Below are positions 6,062 to 7,133 of a stretch of DNA of 7,133 nt, one piece after another. The first letter of the stretch is position 1; each line of letters opens with the position of its first letter. The notes beneath the pieces are model-generated. The model saw only the letters and a list, made by a program, of their open reading frames with translations. It had not been told where the DNA came from and ran no database searches. The translations under genes and the position numbers were made by a program. This stretch comes from Candidatus Pelagibacterales bacterium (lineage in GTDB: Bacteria; Pseudomonadota; Alphaproteobacteria; TMED109), in assembly GCA_002684605.1 (NCBI GenBank), contig NYVM01000044.1:3956-11088 (forward strand). The letters run 5' to 3'.

Positions 6062-6976
6062 ATGTCTAATATAACACTGCCTTCTATTTCTGCCGATGGA
6101 AGCCTAAGACGATATCTATCAGAAATTGGACAGTTTCCTCTTTTAAAAAAAGAAGAAGAGTATACTCTTGCTAAGAATTGGCATGAGCACGAAGATATTG
6201 ATTCCGCACATACATTAGTTACAAGTCACTTAAGGTTAGTTGCTAAAATAGCTATGGGTTATAGAGGTTATGGCTTACCTATATCAGATTTAATAAGTGA
6301 AGGTAATATAGGTTTAATGAAAGCTGTTAAACGTTTTGATCCAGATAAAGGCTTTAGATTAGCTACATATGCTCTTCTTTGGATAAAGGCGTCTATTCAA
6401 GAATATATATTACATTCTTGGTCATTAGTTAAAATTGGAACTACATCAGCTCAAAAAAAATTATTTTTTAACTTAAGAAGAATTAAAAATGAATTGAAGG
6501 TCTTTGAAGAAAAAGAACTTTCGCCAGAAATTATAAAAAAAATATCTCATAAATTAGTTGTTGAAGAGCAAGAAGTAATAAATATGAATCAAAGAATTAA
6601 TGGAGATTACTCTTTAAATGCTCCTAGGCAAATTGATTCTAATGAAGGAGATTGGCAAGAGATACTAGTAGATGAAAAGTCTATTGACCAAGAAACATAT
6701 GTTGCTGAAAAACAAGAAATAGAAAAAAGAAAATCAATGCTAGGAAAAGCTTTGTCTTTATTATCAGAGCGCGAAAGAACAATTTTTAGTTATAGAAGGT
6801 TAGCTGAGGAACCCAAAACATTAGAGGTACTTAGTAAGGAGTTTAATATTAGTAGGGAAAGAGTTAGACAAATTGAGGTAAAAGCATTTGAGAAGGTGCA
6901 ACTTGAAGTAAAAAATATAAGTAATTCTCATAATAACTTAGTAATTGAAGATCATAAAAATAATAAATTTACTTAA
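6062..6976 (+). CDS. rpoH: RNA polymerase heat-shock sigma factor sigma-32
   Basis: RpoH directs RNA polymerase to heat-shock promoters (chaperones, proteases). The 304-residue protein has sigma region 1.2 ([21 protein letters not shown], from residue 14), region 2 with [19 protein letters not shown] and [19 protein letters not shown] (about 55-94), and region 2.4 [18 protein letters not shown] (103-120). The RpoH-box sequence [10 protein letters not shown] (131-140) separates it from RpoD and RpoS. Region 4.2 carries the helix-turn-helix [19 protein letters not shown] (254-272). About 20 residues, rich in Asn, His and Lys, extend past the usual end. GAGGT at 6050-6054 lies 7 bases before the ATG, and an in-frame TAA at 6059-6061 directly precedes it, fixing the start. 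It follows rluD, a common alphaproteobacterial order, and may be cotranscribed with it. Its 3' end overlaps the converging purA by 8 bases. Confidence 0.96.
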   Translation: MSNITLPSISADGSLRRYLSEIGQFPLLKKEEEYTLAKNWHEHEDIDSAHTLVTSHLRLVAKIAMGYRGYGLPISDLISEGNIGLMKAVKRFDPDKGFRLATYALLWIKASIQEYILHSWSLVKIGTTSAQKKLFFNLRRIKNELKVFEEKELSPEIIKKISHKLVVEEQEVINMNQRINGDYSLNAPRQIDSNEGDWQEILVDEKSIDQETYVAEKQEIEKRKSMLGKALSLLSERERTIFSYRRLAEEPKTLEVLSKEFNISRERVRQIEVKAFEKVQLEVKNISNSHNNLVIEDHKNNKFT

Positions 6977-7133
6977 AAGGATCTTGTATTAAGATAGTAT
7001 CTTCCCTTTCAGGAGAAGTAGAAATCATAGATACAGGGCATTCAATTAATTTTTCAAGCTTTCTAATATATTTTTTTGCATTATTTGGCAGCTCATCAAA
7101 ACTTTTACATTTTTGTGTAGAGGATTGCCAACC
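6969..7133 (-). CDS. purA: Adenylosuccinate synthetase, C-terminal fragment (gene continues past the window)
   Basis: The minus strand from the right edge reads 54 codons and a TAA at 6969-6971. The peptide starts [20 protein letters not shown] and ends [18 protein letters not shown]. This matches the end of PurA, where E. coli has PGWSEST, then LPQAALNYI, STGPDR and a final DPFDA. PurA joins IMP and aspartate using GTP in the first step from IMP to AMP, in the cytoplasm. The start and most of the enzyme lie to the right of the window. The last codons overlap those of rpoH on the other strand. Confidence 0.93.
   Translation of the reverse strand, partial: GWQSSTQKCKSFDELPNNAKKYIRKLEKLIECPVSMISTSPEREDTILIQDPFK
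6981..7003. repeat. Alternating inverted repeats just after the rpoH stop, inside purA
   Basis: ATCTT (6981-6985), AAGAT (6991-6995) and ATCTT (6999-7003) form two mutually exclusive short hairpins: the first two with a 5-base loop, the last two with a 3-base loop. They begin 4 bases after the rpoH stop codon. They could slow polymerase or shape the rpoH mRNA end, but stems of five mostly A-T pairs are weak and also encode PurA residues. Confidence 0.2.

Overview
The window is strongly AT-rich and densely coding, with gaps of a few to about 70 bases and two overlaps of gene ends. It looks like a small, streamlined genome. The gene families and the order rluD-rpoH-purA fit an Alphaproteobacterium, possibly one of the AT-rich marine lineages; this is inferred from gene content and base composition, and I cannot place it more precisely. 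I see no tRNA, rRNA, CRISPR array, insertion sequence, phage gene or integrase.

Left part, 1-3281, is a metabolic group. An acyl-CoA synthetase resembling oxalate-CoA ligases (minus strand, its C-terminus cut by the left edge) diverges from a class III omega-amino acid/beta-alanine:pyruvate aminotransferase. The aminotransferase is followed after 17 bases by a small AhpD-like carboxymuconolactone decarboxylase family protein, almost certainly in the same operon. Together they suggest catabolism of an amino-bearing carbon source through a semialdehyde, plus activation of a carboxylic acid to its CoA thioester. No semialdehyde dehydrogenase is present in the window.

Middle part, 3285-4978, is a minus-strand operon. 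In transcription order it holds a small single-pass membrane protein (DUF6476-like by position and shape), a JAMM/MPN+ metalloprotease-type protein, and a hormone-sensitive-lipase-family alpha/beta hydrolase. The stop codon of the JAMM gene lies inside the ribosome binding site of the hydrolase, so the two are probably translationally coupled. The operon converges on the aminotransferase operon with only 3 bases between stop codons.

Right part, 5034-7133, is housekeeping: the 23S rRNA pseudouridine synthase gene rluD, then the heat-shock sigma factor gene rpoH on the same strand. The C-terminal end of adenylosuccinate synthetase (purA) enters from the right edge on the minus strand and overlaps the end of rpoH by 8 bases.

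I did not find a convincing undescribed system. The least ordinary items are the membrane protein/JAMM/hydrolase operon, an unusual spacing in the JAMM metal-binding motif, and a weak possible heat-shock promoter in front of rpoH.
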